Assembly (NCBI GenBank): GCA_963573315.1
Contig: OY752147.1
Span: 930,001 to 994,000 of the forward strand
DNA: 64,000 bases
Reading direction: 5' to 3'
Origin: Entomortierella parvispora
Lineage: Eukaryota > Mortierellomycota > Mortierellomycetes > Mortierellales > Mortierellaceae
The notes beneath the pieces are model-generated. The model made no database searches, had not been told where the DNA came from, and saw only the letters and a list, made by a program, of their open reading frames with translations. This document shows, piece by piece, positions 20,801 to 31,800 of this stretch (within the stretch, counting starts at the first letter, position 1; each line of letters begins with the position of its first letter). The translations under genes were made by a program, and so were the position numbers.

Positions 20801-22625
20801 AGCCTTTCGTGCCATTCAAATCGCTCTGGTTACTGCTCCGGTTTTGGTCATGATGGATCATAGACGCCCAGTTATTATTTCGGCCGACACCTCAGATTTT
20901 GCTTCTGGCCATGTAATTGCACACTGTCTGCACCCCGAAGATGATGAGCGGATTGATATCCATGTCAAGTATCAGCCGATAGTGTTTGGGAGCCGAAAAT
21001 TATCTGGGGCCGAGTCAAGATATTTCGCCACTGAGCGTGAGCTGTTAGGATTGGTGTACTGCTTAACCAAGCATAGCCATCTGTTGGAGGGAAAGGAGAT
21101 TCATGTCTTCATCGATCATCGAGCGTTGTTATATCTGCACAACCTCTCTTCCAAAAGTGCACGCCTCACTCGATGGACCTTCATCATTGCTCAGTTCAGG
21201 ATCACCATCCACCATCGTCCGGGGCGAGATATGAAAGACTCGGATCCGCTCTCCCGTATTCATCATAAGAACATCACGGGTGAAGATTTGCCAGACATAG
21301 GAATGGAGGATGCAATGGAGATGGAGGAGAACAAACGGCTCATGAGGACTATGCTGATTTCAGAGGATCAGGAGCCTTTTGTTTCGATTGTGGCAGCTTT
21401 GCAAGGAGACCCATTGACATATTTGGATAAGGTCACTAGGGGGAAGATCATGAGCATGCTTCCCAAGTACTTTGTCACTCAAGGGCGTTTATTTAAACGC
21501 ACATCTGGTGGTAGCCCACGCCAGTATGTACCACCAGGTGAAGTTTTGAGCGTGCTGGAGAACACTCATGGATCTACTGTCATGGGTCATCTCGGAGTGG
21601 TCGCAACATATACACTCATTGCCGAAGGGTACTTCTGGCCGGGCATGTACGCAGACGTTAAGAAGCACCTTTCGACTTGCGACGCTTGTCAACGCTTTCA
21701 AACGCGCGATCCAACACGATATCGTTTCCATCGTTTGCCGCCACCTCAAACGATCTTCCATACCTTGGGCCTGGATGCAGTTGGACCCTTACCGATGTCT
21801 AATGGCAAGCGGTTTGTTTTGAATATGGTGGATTATCTCTCTGGATGGGTTGTATCTGTCGCCCTTGCTTCTTTAGCAGGAAATATTATCGTCCGGACTG
21901 TAGAAAAGCATTGGGCTCGACAATATGGATACCCCCATCGCATCATCACGGACAATGGATCATCTCTATCCGCGGGAGCCTTCAAGGAGTGGTGTATCAA
22001 TCATGAAATCGATCTCGACCCTGCTTCTGCATATCATCCAGAGACCAATGGAATGGTGGAGCGATATAACGGTTTTATGGTACGACAATTGGCTCGTATC
22101 ATTCAGCATGATGGTTTGGCTGAGAGTGCCTGGGCTACTATCTTGGACCGTGTTACATGGACTTGGAGAACTCAGATCAAGCAGACTAGAGGCGTATCTC
22201 CTTTCGAAATCCTCTTTGGTCAACGAGCTCGCCTCCCATGGGATATAGATCACACTCGGAAGATGGATATGAATGAACGCGAGGAAGTCGACGAGGAGAG
22301 ACGTGAGATCTTGGAAGTTTTGCGTGCTGAAGTTCATCAGAGGATTATTAATGAACACAAGTGGTCCACTGAAGCTGCTGATCTACCCCTCCCTCGGAAA
22401 TATGAGGTCGGAGACGAGGTCTTGGTCCATCAGTCCGCACTTCTGAAGCAATGGAGTGGCAAGCTATCACCTCGTTGGAAGGGCCCTTTAACCATCTTCG
22501 AAGCTTTGCCTGGAGGTGCCTATCGATTGGGCGAGAAGGTTGAGGGGCAATGGCATCGATATTTTGGAGGTCGCCCTGTCAACCATGCTCGTCTTAAGCC
22601 TTACAAACGTGACACCCAGGATTAA
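17880..22625 (+). CDS. pol: Family B Pol: protease, RT, RNase H, integrase
   Basis: The frame is open from 17880 in the -1 register relative to gag and has no ATG for a long way, so I extend it to the overlap and do not use the later GTG. A long Lys-rich, charged N-terminal region precedes an aspartic protease with DGG in place of DSG/DTG (ILLDGGSCVNVI). Reverse transcriptase has FVDD (NFVDDMATGD) and RNase H has SADTSDFASG and TERELLGL. Integrase has an HHCC finger (THGSTVMGH...CDACQRF) and the triad Asp in LGLDAVG, Asp in ITDNGSS, Glu in NGMVERYN. The C-terminus ends GGRPVNHARLKPYK with no chromodomain. The total is about 1,580 aa. Confidence 0.9.
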   Translation, partial: DGFLEGDHGTTPSHEPPDPIHGETLEEEEANVLVAARSSPRNPTNSLPYAKAPPPRGIPRPTASAQVLKQPPALTNRLGPPSMHRPKTIQHAESKTSTMDVDPPSRREMMTAVEIPVRPKSNVTFAVEGPSAAENLARLERTIAAQNAIKAQRDNGQAKRDEKEEDEVDGGLRRMMVPPREGRKAMAARKVNGDGDAGPSMSASAGPKNTWDEKDRAKPPPHTGTKKKSESSKSQKGKEDSKKGTDKKKKSGRTRESDEAFLKSLPNPIVLQLNQQPFDIRQCLRTTKVEGLTIGQLMELSPSIRRTVQASLKTVPREERILLSEEYPSLPLGESEAEELRVFLNRVERSKTDTHGFRAAIMGTKCDILLDGGSCVNVIRRGFLEQIGITNHTPYSSFTLKGLTGNAGVAGEAPSVPIDIQGIMIPAGCVIVESVDFNILLGRPFLEACGGYTDWATAVTSLQIQGFKIVIDGRARTTPKVSRLPIQDKQRDPVIETSEEGDTDGSSDESDTDEEDSSTDDKENDDEGYALLIRSIQEGKVERTDARQLKKDDENEEIVNCWFLRAVFPDPPALDGRQPTSCLSISDSSDTASSKISDPMFDAAPIMVNNSYGFHLEAPRCRDRLTNTPVILLPGLEERSVYVGDIQEVHDNLPEIQRIFQEHQECFPKEGEMSRTLDADMLEAPASFHLKPGSKFPRAYNKKYSPGQIATLCEYRDQMVRAGKMRRSGSPASCNPLLIQKKDGSYRVCINFIPVNKLIAPMAWPLPDPITEIYKLQGCEFLSFWDCKDGYLQSPIAEDSRFLTAVAFPDGLYEYNVLPMGLIDSMQWYTRHMGEVFNSIKDRLSNFVDDMATGDAKFPLHFRTVEEVLVRMDEFNGSFSGKKSAFFVKQREFLGRIVGNDHISADPKKLSKMEYWPVPQNVTELRGFVGFALFLCDFISNFSAMAAPLFPLYKLHKDPKAFVDKWLSDLKYTEAFRAIQIALVTAPVLVMMDHRRPVIISADTSDFASGHVIAHCLHPEDDERIDIHVKYQPIVFGSRKLSGAESRYFATERELLGLVYCLTKHSHLLEGKEIHVFIDHRALLYLHNLSSKSARLTRWTFIIAQFRITIHHRPGRDMKDSDPLSRIHHKNITGEDLPDIGMEDAMEMEENKRLMRTMLISEDQEPFVSIVAALQGDPLTYLDKVTRGKIMSMLPKYFVTQGRLFKRTSGGSPRQYVPPGEVLSVLENTHGSTVMGHLGVVATYTLIAEGYFWPGMYADVKKHLSTCDACQRFQTRDPTRYRFHRLPPPQTIFHTLGLDAVGPLPMSNGKRFVLNMVDYLSGWVVSVALASLAGNIIVRTVEKHWARQYGYPHRIITDNGSSLSAGAFKEWCINHEIDLDPASAYHPETNGMVERYNGFMVRQLARIIQHDGLAESAWATILDRVTWTWRTQIKQTRGVSPFEILFGQRARLPWDIDHTRKMDMNEREEVDEERREILEVLRAEVHQRIINEHKWSTEAADLPLPRKYEVGDEVLVHQSALLKQWSGKLSPRWKGPLTIFEALPGGAYRLGEKVEGQWHRYFGGRPVNHARLKPYKRDTQD
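17883..17928 (+). promoter_or_regulatory. Family B gag-pol -1 frameshift signal
   Basis: Heptamer GGATTTT (17883-17889), phased G GAT TTT in gag and followed directly by the gag stop. A 5-nt spacer is followed by a weaker stem: GGGG (17895-17898) with CCCC (17925-17928) and CATGG (17901-17905) with CCATG (17918-17922), across a 2x2 internal loop. Confidence 0.65.
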
Positions 22626-22722
22626 ATAGATCTGGAGGACGCCTTTGGGGATCAGCTTCCCTAGAGACACTCGCTGGCTTGCTCTCACATAAGACGATGT
22701 GAGAAAGAGACCCTGGGATCGG

Positions 22723-23765
22723 TGTGGTGTAGTGGATCCAGGTCCCAGATCCACGCGAGCGAGATAGAGAGAGTTATTTTTAGTATTTAGTTATTTTTTT
22801 ATTTTTGTTCCTGTTTTCTGTTTTCTATAAAAAAGGGAGCAAAGTCCACTTTGCTCCTGGTTGCCTTTTCCCCTTACGATTCCCTCCTGTACCTTGTTGA
22901 TCACCAGAACACCTCCCTTCTGCTCGTATCTGTCTCGCAGTTACCCTTGGCGTTGCTGCAATATTCAACCCCATCAGCCTTTGGACGCCGTTGCAATATA
23001 CGAATCCCTGGGCCTTGACTGTTCCCTGGATATCCCCCAGACCTTTTGTGTTCCCTTGATCCTCCCTGCCCACTCTAGCAGCATATCCATCCGTGTGCCA
23101 GCCCTCCTTGATCAAGTCCTGTACCGCCCTCCGATCGCTCCGTAGGATCACCTGGACCCTCGCCTATCCGATATCAATTGGCCATTTGCGAGGTATACTT
23201 ACGATGTCATATCTCTTCTGAGTGGACCTGTTATGATCTTGGCAACCCACCCTGAGGCCTTCATTGGTGCTTGGGGACCAACCATCCTCCTCGTTATATC
23301 TCGGAGTCTCCTCTGAACCCTCAGTTAGGCGACCTTGTCCCCTTTCCCAGATAGAATCTCCTTTGCCTTGCTTTACTGACTAGATCCCATCCCATCCCCG
23401 GTGTTGTTATTAGTATAGTATAGTCGCCGTCGTGCTCTTAGCCTTGTAGTCTTTGTTCTCCTGTTTGGATCCCGTTAGGACCTGCCTGCTCTTCGGTATG
23501 TGGTCCTTGGTTTTCATCCAGTTCGTTCTACTTATCTTTTGATCCCTTTGCTGACTCTCTCTCCTTCCTGTTTATCTCCAGTACTATCTCCTTGAGACTG
23601 TATCTGATCATACAACAGCGTTGTGCCTGATCCCTGTGGCCCTGAGAGCAAAGTCCCTATCAACTGTAAGCGACGATTTTTTGTTAGTCATCTTTCTTCT
23701 CGTTATCAATTTCGCTTCCAGCTCATTGCTGACCTTAGACTATACTTACATTAGACAACATCACA
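22723..23765 (+). repeat. Family B 3' LTR, 1,043 bp
   Basis: Nearly identical to the 5' LTR. A purine-rich stretch (gagaaagaga) lies about 20 bases upstream and may be the polypurine tract. Confidence 0.95.
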
Positions 23766-24736
23766 GCGGTGATGTGCTTGACACGCACAGTATCAAGATC
23801 CATATCAGTTGAGGAGGAGGCAGCGGCAGAGGAGGTCGCGGCTGGGGTAGTGGATCTTCGGGACCAAGAGTTGTTCGAGTGGTGAGCTCGAGTGCCAAAA
23901 CGCTGATCGCGCGCACGCGAGACATGGTTTTGGTACGCAGTGGAGGCAGCAGCCTGGGCGTCACGGAGGGTCTTGAGGTTGTGCATCTGAGCTGTCAACA
24001 GGGATTTGACATCGGATGACAGACCATCCTTGAAACGGGCAAGAAGAGCAACCTCGTTCCAACCGGATTGAGAGGCTAGAGGCTGGAACTTGGCGATGTA
24101 CTCCGAGACTGTGCCGTTCTGGCGGAGACGGATGAGTCGATTGTTGATATCATCGGCGTGAAGGTGGTTACCATAGAGGTCGTTGAGGAGGTCGGCAAAG
24201 AGTTCCCAGTCAGACAAGTAACCTTCGGTATCTTGGGCGCGGCCGATGACGTACGGGGCAAAGAACTCTGCGGGAAGGCCTTCCATTGACTGTAAGGCCA
24301 GATTAATCTTGTCGACGTCAGTTCTGAAAGATCTGGGATGTCTCGAGAACACGGTGTTGAGTTGCGACATGAACTGGTTCAGCGACATGCCATTGGGATC
24401 ACCCTTGAACTTGGTCGTGAGGGCGTTCGGGACTGGAACGTTGAGACCACGCTGAGCCAATTGGGCAAGGATCTCTTGGACTTGGAGTTGATATTCTTGT
24501 TGGCGGGTTTGGTTCTCGGCGAGGGTCTGGATAGCCTCTTGGACAACAGAGGCGGACGAAGTGTTCGATGTGGCCTCGGCCATGGCAGTCATCTGCTGTT
24601 GCAGAACTTCTACCTGTTGCATGGTAGCTTGCAGATGCTGGAGGACAACTTGGGGATTAACGTCTGAGTTCTCAGCTTGCTCGGCGATGTGGTGCAGGGT
24701 GTAGATACCCTGCTGGTCGTGTTGGTTGTGGTCCAT
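23766..24736 (-). CDS. gag: A1 gag, N-terminal piece
   Basis: In element sense this starts at ATG 24736 (MDHNQHDQQGIYTLHH). It has a coiled-coil, Gln-rich N-terminus (QATMQQVEVLQQQM), then a capsid-like region with the retrotransposon gag pattern (LSDWELFADLLNDLYG, YIAKFQPLASQSGW). It breaks at 23766 in KHITA where family B inserted, and the knuckle resumes at 15250. With the insertion removed it gives the same 375-aa Gag as in the right-hand copy. Confidence 0.9.
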
Positions 24737-25083
24737 GGTAGCGAAAACGGAGAGGGAACAAGTGGACGAGGGTCGTTTTCAGCGGATTTTGATAACAGAA
24801 ATGTGGAAAAATAAGCTTTTTTAAAGATTTCCTGTGCGCGAGCAATGCAAGTTTTCGCGGGCCAAGGAGAGCAGGAAATGCGCAAGAAGAAGAACGGTGG
24901 AGAAACAAGAAGTCGACCAGTTTACTTTTATCGACGCGAATGACCCCGGACGGTGGATTGCGGACAGTAACCCTGGGACAGGTGAACTATTACTAAAAGG
25001 GAGTTGCTGCAAAATGGAAGCAGCAAGAGTGGAGGAGTGTGTCTGGAAGGAAAGCGAGAAGGCAGGATGTGTTGAGTCTGCAA
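24737..25083 (-). promoter_or_regulatory. A1 leader with candidate self-primer binding site
   Basis: This is the untranslated leader between the 5' LTR and gag. In element sense the first bases after the LTR are TTGCAGACTC, the exact complement of AGTCTGCAA inside the LTR near the predicted RNA start. No canonical TGG tRNA primer site was seen next to the LTR. Confidence 0.6.
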
Positions 25084-25535
25084 TGTCACGGTCAGACAAG
25101 GCAGGAACAAGAAGGTGAAGGAAAGGTGTGGTTTATTGTGAATTGCAGACTGAGGAACAAAGCAAGAGGACAGGGGGGTTTATATACTAGAGAGTGATGA
25201 AGGCCTGGACCCAGGCCTACGTTGAGTCAGAGATGACACGAAAGAGTAGGATACATATCCGGGCAGGTACTAATCATAAGCCGGACCTATGAGTAGGGTC
25301 CGGGATGGCAACATAGATGAAGGAGAACGAGATGGAGGTCCTGATAGGTGCGGCTGAGAGATACGTACTAAGGGTAGCTATAGCCCTAGGTCCAGAACCT
25401 GGACGCCAGGGGTACTCGTCGGAGATCAGAGGACAAGCCAATGAGTGCGGATACAGATCCTAGGTTCGCGATCCTAGACCAGAGGTACAAGAGACGCGTA
25501 CTTCGTACGATCTGAGTCTGCGACGTTTCGTGACA
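25084..25535 (-). repeat. Family A 5' LTR (copy A1), 452 bp
   Basis: Same sequence as 8920-9371 by eye. Its outer flank (AAAAG, 25536-25540) lies inside the pol gene of the opposite-strand copy A2. Confidence 0.95.
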
Positions 25536-25537
25536 AA

Positions 25538-28348
25538 AAGGAGCTTGAAGCTCTTCGAGAATTCCTTGATGACAATCTGAAAAAGGGTTTTATCCGCCAC
25601 TCTGAATCCCCTGCCGGGGCTCCTGTCCTCTTTGTACCCAAGAAAAACAAAGAACTCCGTATGTGTGTCGACTATCGCGCGCTGAACAAGTTGACCATCA
25701 AGAACCGCTGCCCCTTACCGCTCATTGCAGAAACCTTGGAACGCCTCCGCTCCGCCAAGATTTTTACGAAATTGGACCTGAAGGGTGCATATAATTTAAT
25801 TCGTATCGCCGAAGGAGACGAGTGGAAGACGGCGTTTAGGACACGTTATGGTCATTTCGAGTTTTTGGTCATGCCCTTTGGTCTTTGCAACGCACCCGCT
25901 ACGTTCCAAGCTTTTCTCAATGACGTCCTCCGTGAGTGCTTGGACACGGTCGTGGTCATCTATTTGGATGACATCCTAATCTACTCTCAAGACAAGGCAA
26001 CTCACACCGCCGATGTACGCCGTGTCCTGCAACTCTTGTCCGATGCCCAACTTCAAGTTAACCTCGAGAAGTGCGAATTTGGCGTCGAAAAAGTCGAATT
26101 CTTAGGTTACATCATCTCACCCGATGGTGTCTCCATGGATCCCGCCAAGGTTGAGGTGATCACCTCTTGGGCTGTCCCTACCTGCGTCCGCGACATCCAA
26201 GTCTTCCTTGGGTTTGCCAACTTTTATCGTCGCTTTATCAAGAAGTTTTCCAAGCTGGTGGGACCAATGACGCGCTTCCTCAAGAAAGGCGTCCCGTTCA
26301 AGTGGGACTCCGCCGCCCAAACCGCTTTTGATGCCCTCAAGCTCGCGTTTAGCTCTGAACCAATGCTGGTTCACTTTGATCCTTCCCGTCCTTGTGTCTT
26401 GGAACCAGATGCTTCCAAGTTTGCCCTCGGCAATGTGTGCAGCCAGCCTGATGATGATGGTGTGCTCCATCCTGTCGCTTTCTATTCTCGTTCGCTGACG
26501 CCGCCGGAGCGCAATTATCATATCCATGATACCGAATTATTGGCTGTCATCGAGGGTCTGGAACATTGGCGCCACTATTTTGTTTACTCTGAACACCCTG
26601 CTCTTGTCCTTACAGACCACAAGAACCTAGAGTACTTTTCTGAGAAGCGTGCTCTGAGTGAACGCCAAATCCGCTATGCCGAACGACTGTCCAAGTTTAA
26701 GGTTGTTCTTGCCTACCGCCCTGGTGTCCACAATGGCGCCGCTGACGCTCTCTCCCGCATGTACACTCCTGAAGAGGGGGAAGGTCCAGTGCACGACGCC
26801 ATCTTGCCGATGCCCATTTCGCTTAGCTCATTCACAGTCGCAGCAATTGACGAAGTACTCCGGGTTGGCAACGCTGAAGACCTTGTCAATCGTATCAAAG
26901 AAGGGTATCAAGACGATGATACCGTCATGGAGATCTTGGATCAGTCACGCGATAATCCCGAGACCAACCCTGAGTACCGCTTCGAGGATGGAGTCCTGTT
27001 CTTCAACGGTCGGATTGTAGTCCCTGATGATAAGGCTCTGCAACGAGATATTCTCTCCACCTGTCACGACGATCCTGCTGCTGGACATGGTGGAATTGCA
27101 AAGACATTTGAACTGGTCAGCCGCACTTATCACTGGCCACGTATGAGAGACTTTGTCAAGTCTTTCGTGTTAACCTGTGACGCCTGCCAACGGAACAAGA
27201 CTTCTCACCACAAGCCCTTTGGACTCCTTCAGTCTCTGCCGATCCCTGAGAGCCCTTGGTCTTCGATATCAATGGATTTTATTGTTCAACTACCTGACTC
27301 CAAAGGTTACACTGCTATCTTGGTGGTCGTGGATCGCCTCACAAAAATGGCACACTTCATTCCAACCACCGACGATGTCAACGCAAGTGACACTTTGGAT
27401 CTGTTCCTGTCCCGAGTTTTTGCCTACCATGGCCTGCCAGATGACATCGTATCGGACCGAGGCTCTGTATTCACCTCTACGTTCATGCAGTCTGCGATGG
27501 AAGCGCTGGGGATCACCCAGAATCTGTCAACGGCCTATCACCCACAGACCGATGGACAGACTGAACGTACGAATGCCACTCTGGAACAATACCTCCGCTG
27601 TTTCACAAGCTACCAACAAGACGATTGGAGTAATCATTTACCCATGGCCGAGCTCTGCTACAACAATTCCGTGCAAGCAACCACAAAACAAACTCCGTTC
27701 TTTGCTCACCAAGGATACCACCCCCGCTTCAGTGTGAAGGTCCCTCGAGTTGCAGTCAGTAGCCCCTTCGCCAAGGACCGCCTCCAGGAGTTGAAGCGTA
27801 TCCAAGAAGACTTGCAGTTCCATATCAAGTCGGCACTAGAGAACCAAGAGCGCCACTACAACAAGCGCTTTACCCCTCAGCCGAACTTCGCTATAGGAGA
27901 CCTCGTCATGTTGAAACGTAACAATATCAAGACCACCCGACCTTCAAACAAGTTGGATGTTAAGAACCTGGGTCCGTTCAAGATCACCGAAGTAGTCAAC
28001 TCTCGATCGGTCCGCCTTCAGCTCCCGACCACTATGGCCCGTCTTCATCCTGTTTTCCATGTCTCTCTTTTGAAGCCCTACCGCGCCAACACAATACCCG
28101 GTCGCGTAGCACCTCCGCCTCCTACCATCGAGATTGACGGCAATGAGGAGTTTGAAGTTGAAGAAATCTGGGACTCTAAATTCCGTGGAAAGCAACTTTG
28201 GTATTTGATCAAGTTCAAGGGTTATAAAGATCCGGAATGGCAGCCCGCAGCCAACGCTGAGAATTCACCAGAGCATGTCGCCCGTTTCCACTCTCGCTTC
28301 CCGCTCAAGCCAGGTCCACCCCCAGTCACTCGCGGAGCTCGCTCCTAG
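25538..28348 (+). CDS. pol: A2 pol, RT to chromodomain (5'-truncated)
   Basis: The frame is open from the break, with no start of its own. It reads RT (CVDYRALNKLTIKNR, KLDLKGAYN, YLDDILIYS), RNase H (HDTELLAVIEGL, TDHKNLEY), the integrase HHCC finger (HDDPAAGHGG, CDACQRNK), the catalytic core (MDFIVQLPD, VSDRGSVF, PQTDGQTERTN) and a chromodomain near the C-terminus. It is useful as the uninterrupted reference for the pieces in A1. It differs from them by a few substitutions (for example SLLKPYR against SLLEPYR). It cannot make protease or Gag. Confidence 0.9.
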   Translation, partial: KELEALREFLDDNLKKGFIRHSESPAGAPVLFVPKKNKELRMCVDYRALNKLTIKNRCPLPLIAETLERLRSAKIFTKLDLKGAYNLIRIAEGDEWKTAFRTRYGHFEFLVMPFGLCNAPATFQAFLNDVLRECLDTVVVIYLDDILIYSQDKATHTADVRRVLQLLSDAQLQVNLEKCEFGVEKVEFLGYIISPDGVSMDPAKVEVITSWAVPTCVRDIQVFLGFANFYRRFIKKFSKLVGPMTRFLKKGVPFKWDSAAQTAFDALKLAFSSEPMLVHFDPSRPCVLEPDASKFALGNVCSQPDDDGVLHPVAFYSRSLTPPERNYHIHDTELLAVIEGLEHWRHYFVYSEHPALVLTDHKNLEYFSEKRALSERQIRYAERLSKFKVVLAYRPGVHNGAADALSRMYTPEEGEGPVHDAILPMPISLSSFTVAAIDEVLRVGNAEDLVNRIKEGYQDDDTVMEILDQSRDNPETNPEYRFEDGVLFFNGRIVVPDDKALQRDILSTCHDDPAAGHGGIAKTFELVSRTYHWPRMRDFVKSFVLTCDACQRNKTSHHKPFGLLQSLPIPESPWSSISMDFIVQLPDSKGYTAILVVVDRLTKMAHFIPTTDDVNASDTLDLFLSRVFAYHGLPDDIVSDRGSVFTSTFMQSAMEALGITQNLSTAYHPQTDGQTERTNATLEQYLRCFTSYQQDDWSNHLPMAELCYNNSVQATTKQTPFFAHQGYHPRFSVKVPRVAVSSPFAKDRLQELKRIQEDLQFHIKSALENQERHYNKRFTPQPNFAIGDLVMLKRNNIKTTRPSNKLDVKNLGPFKITEVVNSRSVRLQLPTTMARLHPVFHVSLLKPYRANTIPGRVAPPPPTIEIDGNEEFEVEEIWDSKFRGKQLWYLIKFKGYKDPEWQPAANAENSPEHVARFHSRFPLKPGPPPVTRGARS

Positions 28349-28357
28349 GGGGAGGAT

Positions 28358-28809
28358 TGTCACGAAACGTCGCAGACTCAGATCGTACGAAGTACGCGTC
28401 TCTTGTACCTCTGGTCTAGGATCGCGAACCTAGGATCTGTATCCGCACTCATTGGCTTGTCCTCTGATCTCCGACGAGTACCCCTGGCGTCCAGGTTCTG
28501 GACCTAGGGCTATAGCTACCCTTAGTACGTATCTCTCAGCCGCACCTATCAGGACCTCCATCTCGTTCTCCTTCATCTATGTTGCCATCCCGGACCCTAC
28601 TCATAGGTCCGGCTTATGATTAGTACCTGCCCGGATATGTATCCTACTCTTTCGTGTCATCTCTGACTCAACGTAGGCCTGGGTCCAGGCCTTCATCACT
28701 CTCTAGTATATAAACCCCCCTGTCCTCTTGCTTTGTTCCTCAGTCTGCAATTCACAATAAACCACACCTTTCCTTCACCTTCTTGTTCCTGCCTTGTCTG
28801 ACCGTGACA
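28358..28809 (+). repeat. Family A 3' LTR (copy A2)
   Basis: 452 bp, TGTCACGAAACG to CCGTGACA. The polypurine tract AGGGGGAGGAT precedes it. The right flank is ATTGG, whose complement CCAAT also flanks the family A LTR at 53767. Confidence 0.95.
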
Positions 28810-31800
28810 ATTGGTCGCAAGAACACAAACCGAGTACAAACATCAACAAGCACGAGTAGGTATCGATACTTCTCGTTTCCTTTCACAGGGAATGGTCCGG
28901 CTAGATCTACTGCCATGTGTTCACCTGGTAAATGAGCGTAAATGGTAGACAAAGGGTGGTATCCCTTGCGAGCGATATTAACACGCTGGCATTGGTGACA
29001 ACGTTGAACATATTCCAAGCAATCCTTTGCCAAATACGGCCAAGTTTTGCCCTTCGCGTGAATAGATTTAACCATAGCATTGGCCCCGAAGTGGCCTAAG
29101 CTGTGTACTTCCTTGAGTAGACTCTGTCTGTTCTTCTCCGGAACGATATCCCTTGGGGTGTCCTTGTCTTGAATCAAGTGGACGTAGCCATATATTTTTT
29201 TAGGAGCGGTGCCCGCAATTTTCGCCGTCCACAGTTCTTGAGGGAACTGTCGTGAGAGCGCATCCGGTAAGATGTTTAGTGCACCTGGCCGATAAACGAC
29301 TTTAAAATTGTACTCCAGAATGGTCTCTTGCCATGCTGTAAGCATGGAGTTCATCTCTTTCTGAGTGTGCATGAAGGTGAGTGCTCTATGATCGGTGAAA
29401 AGCGTAAAATGGCGACCCCAAAGGTAGTAGTGCAGTTTCTTAAGTGAAAATACGATAGCCAGCAACTCTCTCTGTGTTGTGGAGTAGTCTCTTTCGCTTG
29501 GTTGAAGTGACCTTGCAACAAAAACGATGTATCGAATATTTTTTTGGTTCACCTCTCCGTCTGGCAGCTGATATAATACAGCACCGATACCATAGTTCGA
29601 TGCATCTGTGGCAACATAGAACGGCAGGCTAAAATCGGCGTAGTGCAAGATCGGAGCAGATACTAACAGGTTCTTCAGTGTATTAAAGCATTTCAGCTGA
29701 AGTGGGTTTAGTTTGAATGTTCCAGGAGCATTCCTTAGAGCATCCAAAGGTGCGGCTATGGTACTGATCAATGGAACATATTCTCGGAAGAAATTAAATG
29801 TACCCATGTATGACATGACCTGCTGCCCTGTAGTAGGTGGTGCCCATTCATCGATGTTAGCCAGCTTGTTTGGATCAACGCGCTTGCCATGGACATCAAT
29901 TACAAATCCCAATAAAGCTACCTGTGTTGAGAAAAAGTTGCATTTCTCTCTGTTGATGATCAAGTTCGCCTTGGTGAGACGGTCGATCACGATCTTTACA
30001 TGCAATGCATGCTCTTCACGGTTCTTCGAAGCAATTAAAATGTCATCAATGAAGTTACGAACAAAAGGTAGGTCACCGAGGATCCGACTCATGCCTCGCT
30101 GGAATAAGCTTGACAGAGGTTTAAGACCAAATGGCGCCTTTTTGAACATGTATTGAATGCCATTGTGCATGAACGCGGTCAATTTTTGATCTTGCTGATG
30201 AATTGGGAGTCGATGGTACGCTTGGCGTAAATCGATGGTGGTGAAAATTGCATTACCACCCGCAAAATTCATAATATCCGCTATGAGTGGGACAGGAAAA
30301 TTATCATCGGGCAAGAGCGCATTGAGCGGGCGCGGATCTAGACATACGCGGAAGAGTGTCTTCTTTCCATCGAGGTCTTTCTTCGCGGCGAGAGTCAACT
30401 TGTTATTATAGGCGTTGCCAGGTGGTGCCAGCGTGATCACATCGTCTTTGAGCCACGTATCCACAGCCTCGTCGCAGTGACTTGAAGTCGGGATCATTGC
30501 GTTCTCCTCTAGCGCACCCGTAATTTCACGTATGAACTCCTCTTTTTCTTTGATAAATTCTTTCGTCTTCTCCACATCTGGCGTCGTAAGAGGCTTAAGT
30601 GTTGGTTTTTCATCCTCAATTGGCGCGGGAATTGGGTCGGAAGGCAGCTCCGGGTCCGGCATCCCTACTAGTTGGAATCCTAGTCGTGTAAACAGGTCCA
30701 TTCCAATGACGATCGGCGCATTCTGTTCAAACACTTCAAAGGGTGCTGAAACCTGAACTTTTCCACAGACTAGCTCTATAATGTCTGTCTCGCCAATACG
30801 ATCAACCATTGATTCATCCGCAAGCTCGATCTGCCCTGTCTTCTTGTTTACAGGAATAGAATATTTTTTTACGAGCGCGGGGCTGATTAAAGAGTGTGTG
30901 GCTCCTGTGTCTAAAAGCGCGTAATACTCATCTCCGTATAGAGTTACTTTTGGATGGTAGCGGTTGTCCACTAAACCCTTTTTGCTTGCACCATTGACCG
31001 GTGTTTCTTTCTGTTCGCTGGCTCCAGGTGTCTCTGCTTCTTCATAGGCTGAGATTGCAACACCGTTGCGCATGAGGTTGTTGGGATCACTAATCATCTG
31101 CGGTTGTAGCCGTTCGTCCGTGAATCCGGCGTTTGTGATCTCGCATCCTGATATGGATGGTGAGCAGAAGTTGATCTGCCCCAGATGGGCTGCCATGGCG
31201 GCTGTATCGAAGGTCTCTGTAAAGATCATGTCTTCAGTGCTTTGGATAGACACCCCATTGTTGCGAATCACCTTTTTTACGCCCGTCGATTCTGGCCTGA
31301 CACCTTTCGTGGGCACGGGCAATTTAAGCTCATGTGACGTGGGTAAAATTTTTAATGAGCTGTACACACAAAGATTTTTGTGATCGAGCGAATCAGCGTC
31401 ATCCATTAGGTCGGGCACAAGTCCGTCTCCGATGTTGTTTTCTTCCTCAAGCTCTGCTGCAATGCGATTCTCTTTATTTGGTTTGAGCGATGAGGTCTCA
31501 CGAGAAGTTTTCCTCATTCCTCTTTCTTCTTCTCCATGCAGTTCATTGCCTTCCTCCCTTTCTGCATTACTCTCCCCTTCACCAGAAGATTGCATTGCTG
31601 CTAGTTTAGCTGCAGTCTTCTTTTCTTTCCTTCTCTTCCTCCTTTCCGCTTTCTGCTGACGTGAGTGTAGCTCTTTCATTGCTTTATTATGAGACTCTGC
31701 CACAGTATGGACCTTCATAATGGCATCAGAAATGCTGACAGAGGAGTATCCCTGGACACTTACATCGATAGCTTTACTGCTTGTAATTGCCTTGGTGTCC

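Larger units (their letters stand above)
15251..23765 (+). mobile_element. Ty3/Gypsy family B, complete element nested in A1
   Basis: A full-length element of 8,515 bp: 5' LTR 15251-16293, gag, pol, 3' LTR 22723-23765. It sits in the gag gene of copy A1 and is flanked by the 4-bp duplication GCGG (15247-15250 and 23766-23769). The two 1,043-bp LTRs differ at only a few positions by eye (for example near 15409, 15454 and 16202), so insertion is recent. Both main frames are open, so it may be autonomous. It has no visible chromodomain. Confidence 0.95.
8920..25535 (-). mobile_element. Ty3/Gypsy chromovirus family A, copy A1, with three nested family B insertions
   Basis: This complete family A element is on the minus strand: 3' LTR 8920-9371, pol, gag, untranslated leader, 5' LTR 25084-25535. 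Family B solo LTRs interrupt it at 10540-11581 and 11799-12840, and a full family B element at 15251-23765. Removing these and one copy of each 4-bp duplication restores continuous gag and pol frames. The two LTRs look identical by eye, so it is recent. Its outer flanks do not match (GTACT on the left in a family D LTR; AAAAG on the right inside another A copy). A plain insertion would give a 5-bp duplication, so at least one end has been rearranged. Confidence 0.9.
25536..28809 (+). mobile_element. Ty3/Gypsy family A, copy A2, 5'-truncated
   Basis: The copy starts abruptly inside the reverse-transcriptase region at the A1 5' LTR and runs to a complete 3' LTR (28358-28809). The 5' LTR, gag, protease and the start of RT are missing. 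The right flank ATTGG (28810) is family D sequence. Together with A1 it forms a tail-truncated inverted pair. Confidence 0.9.
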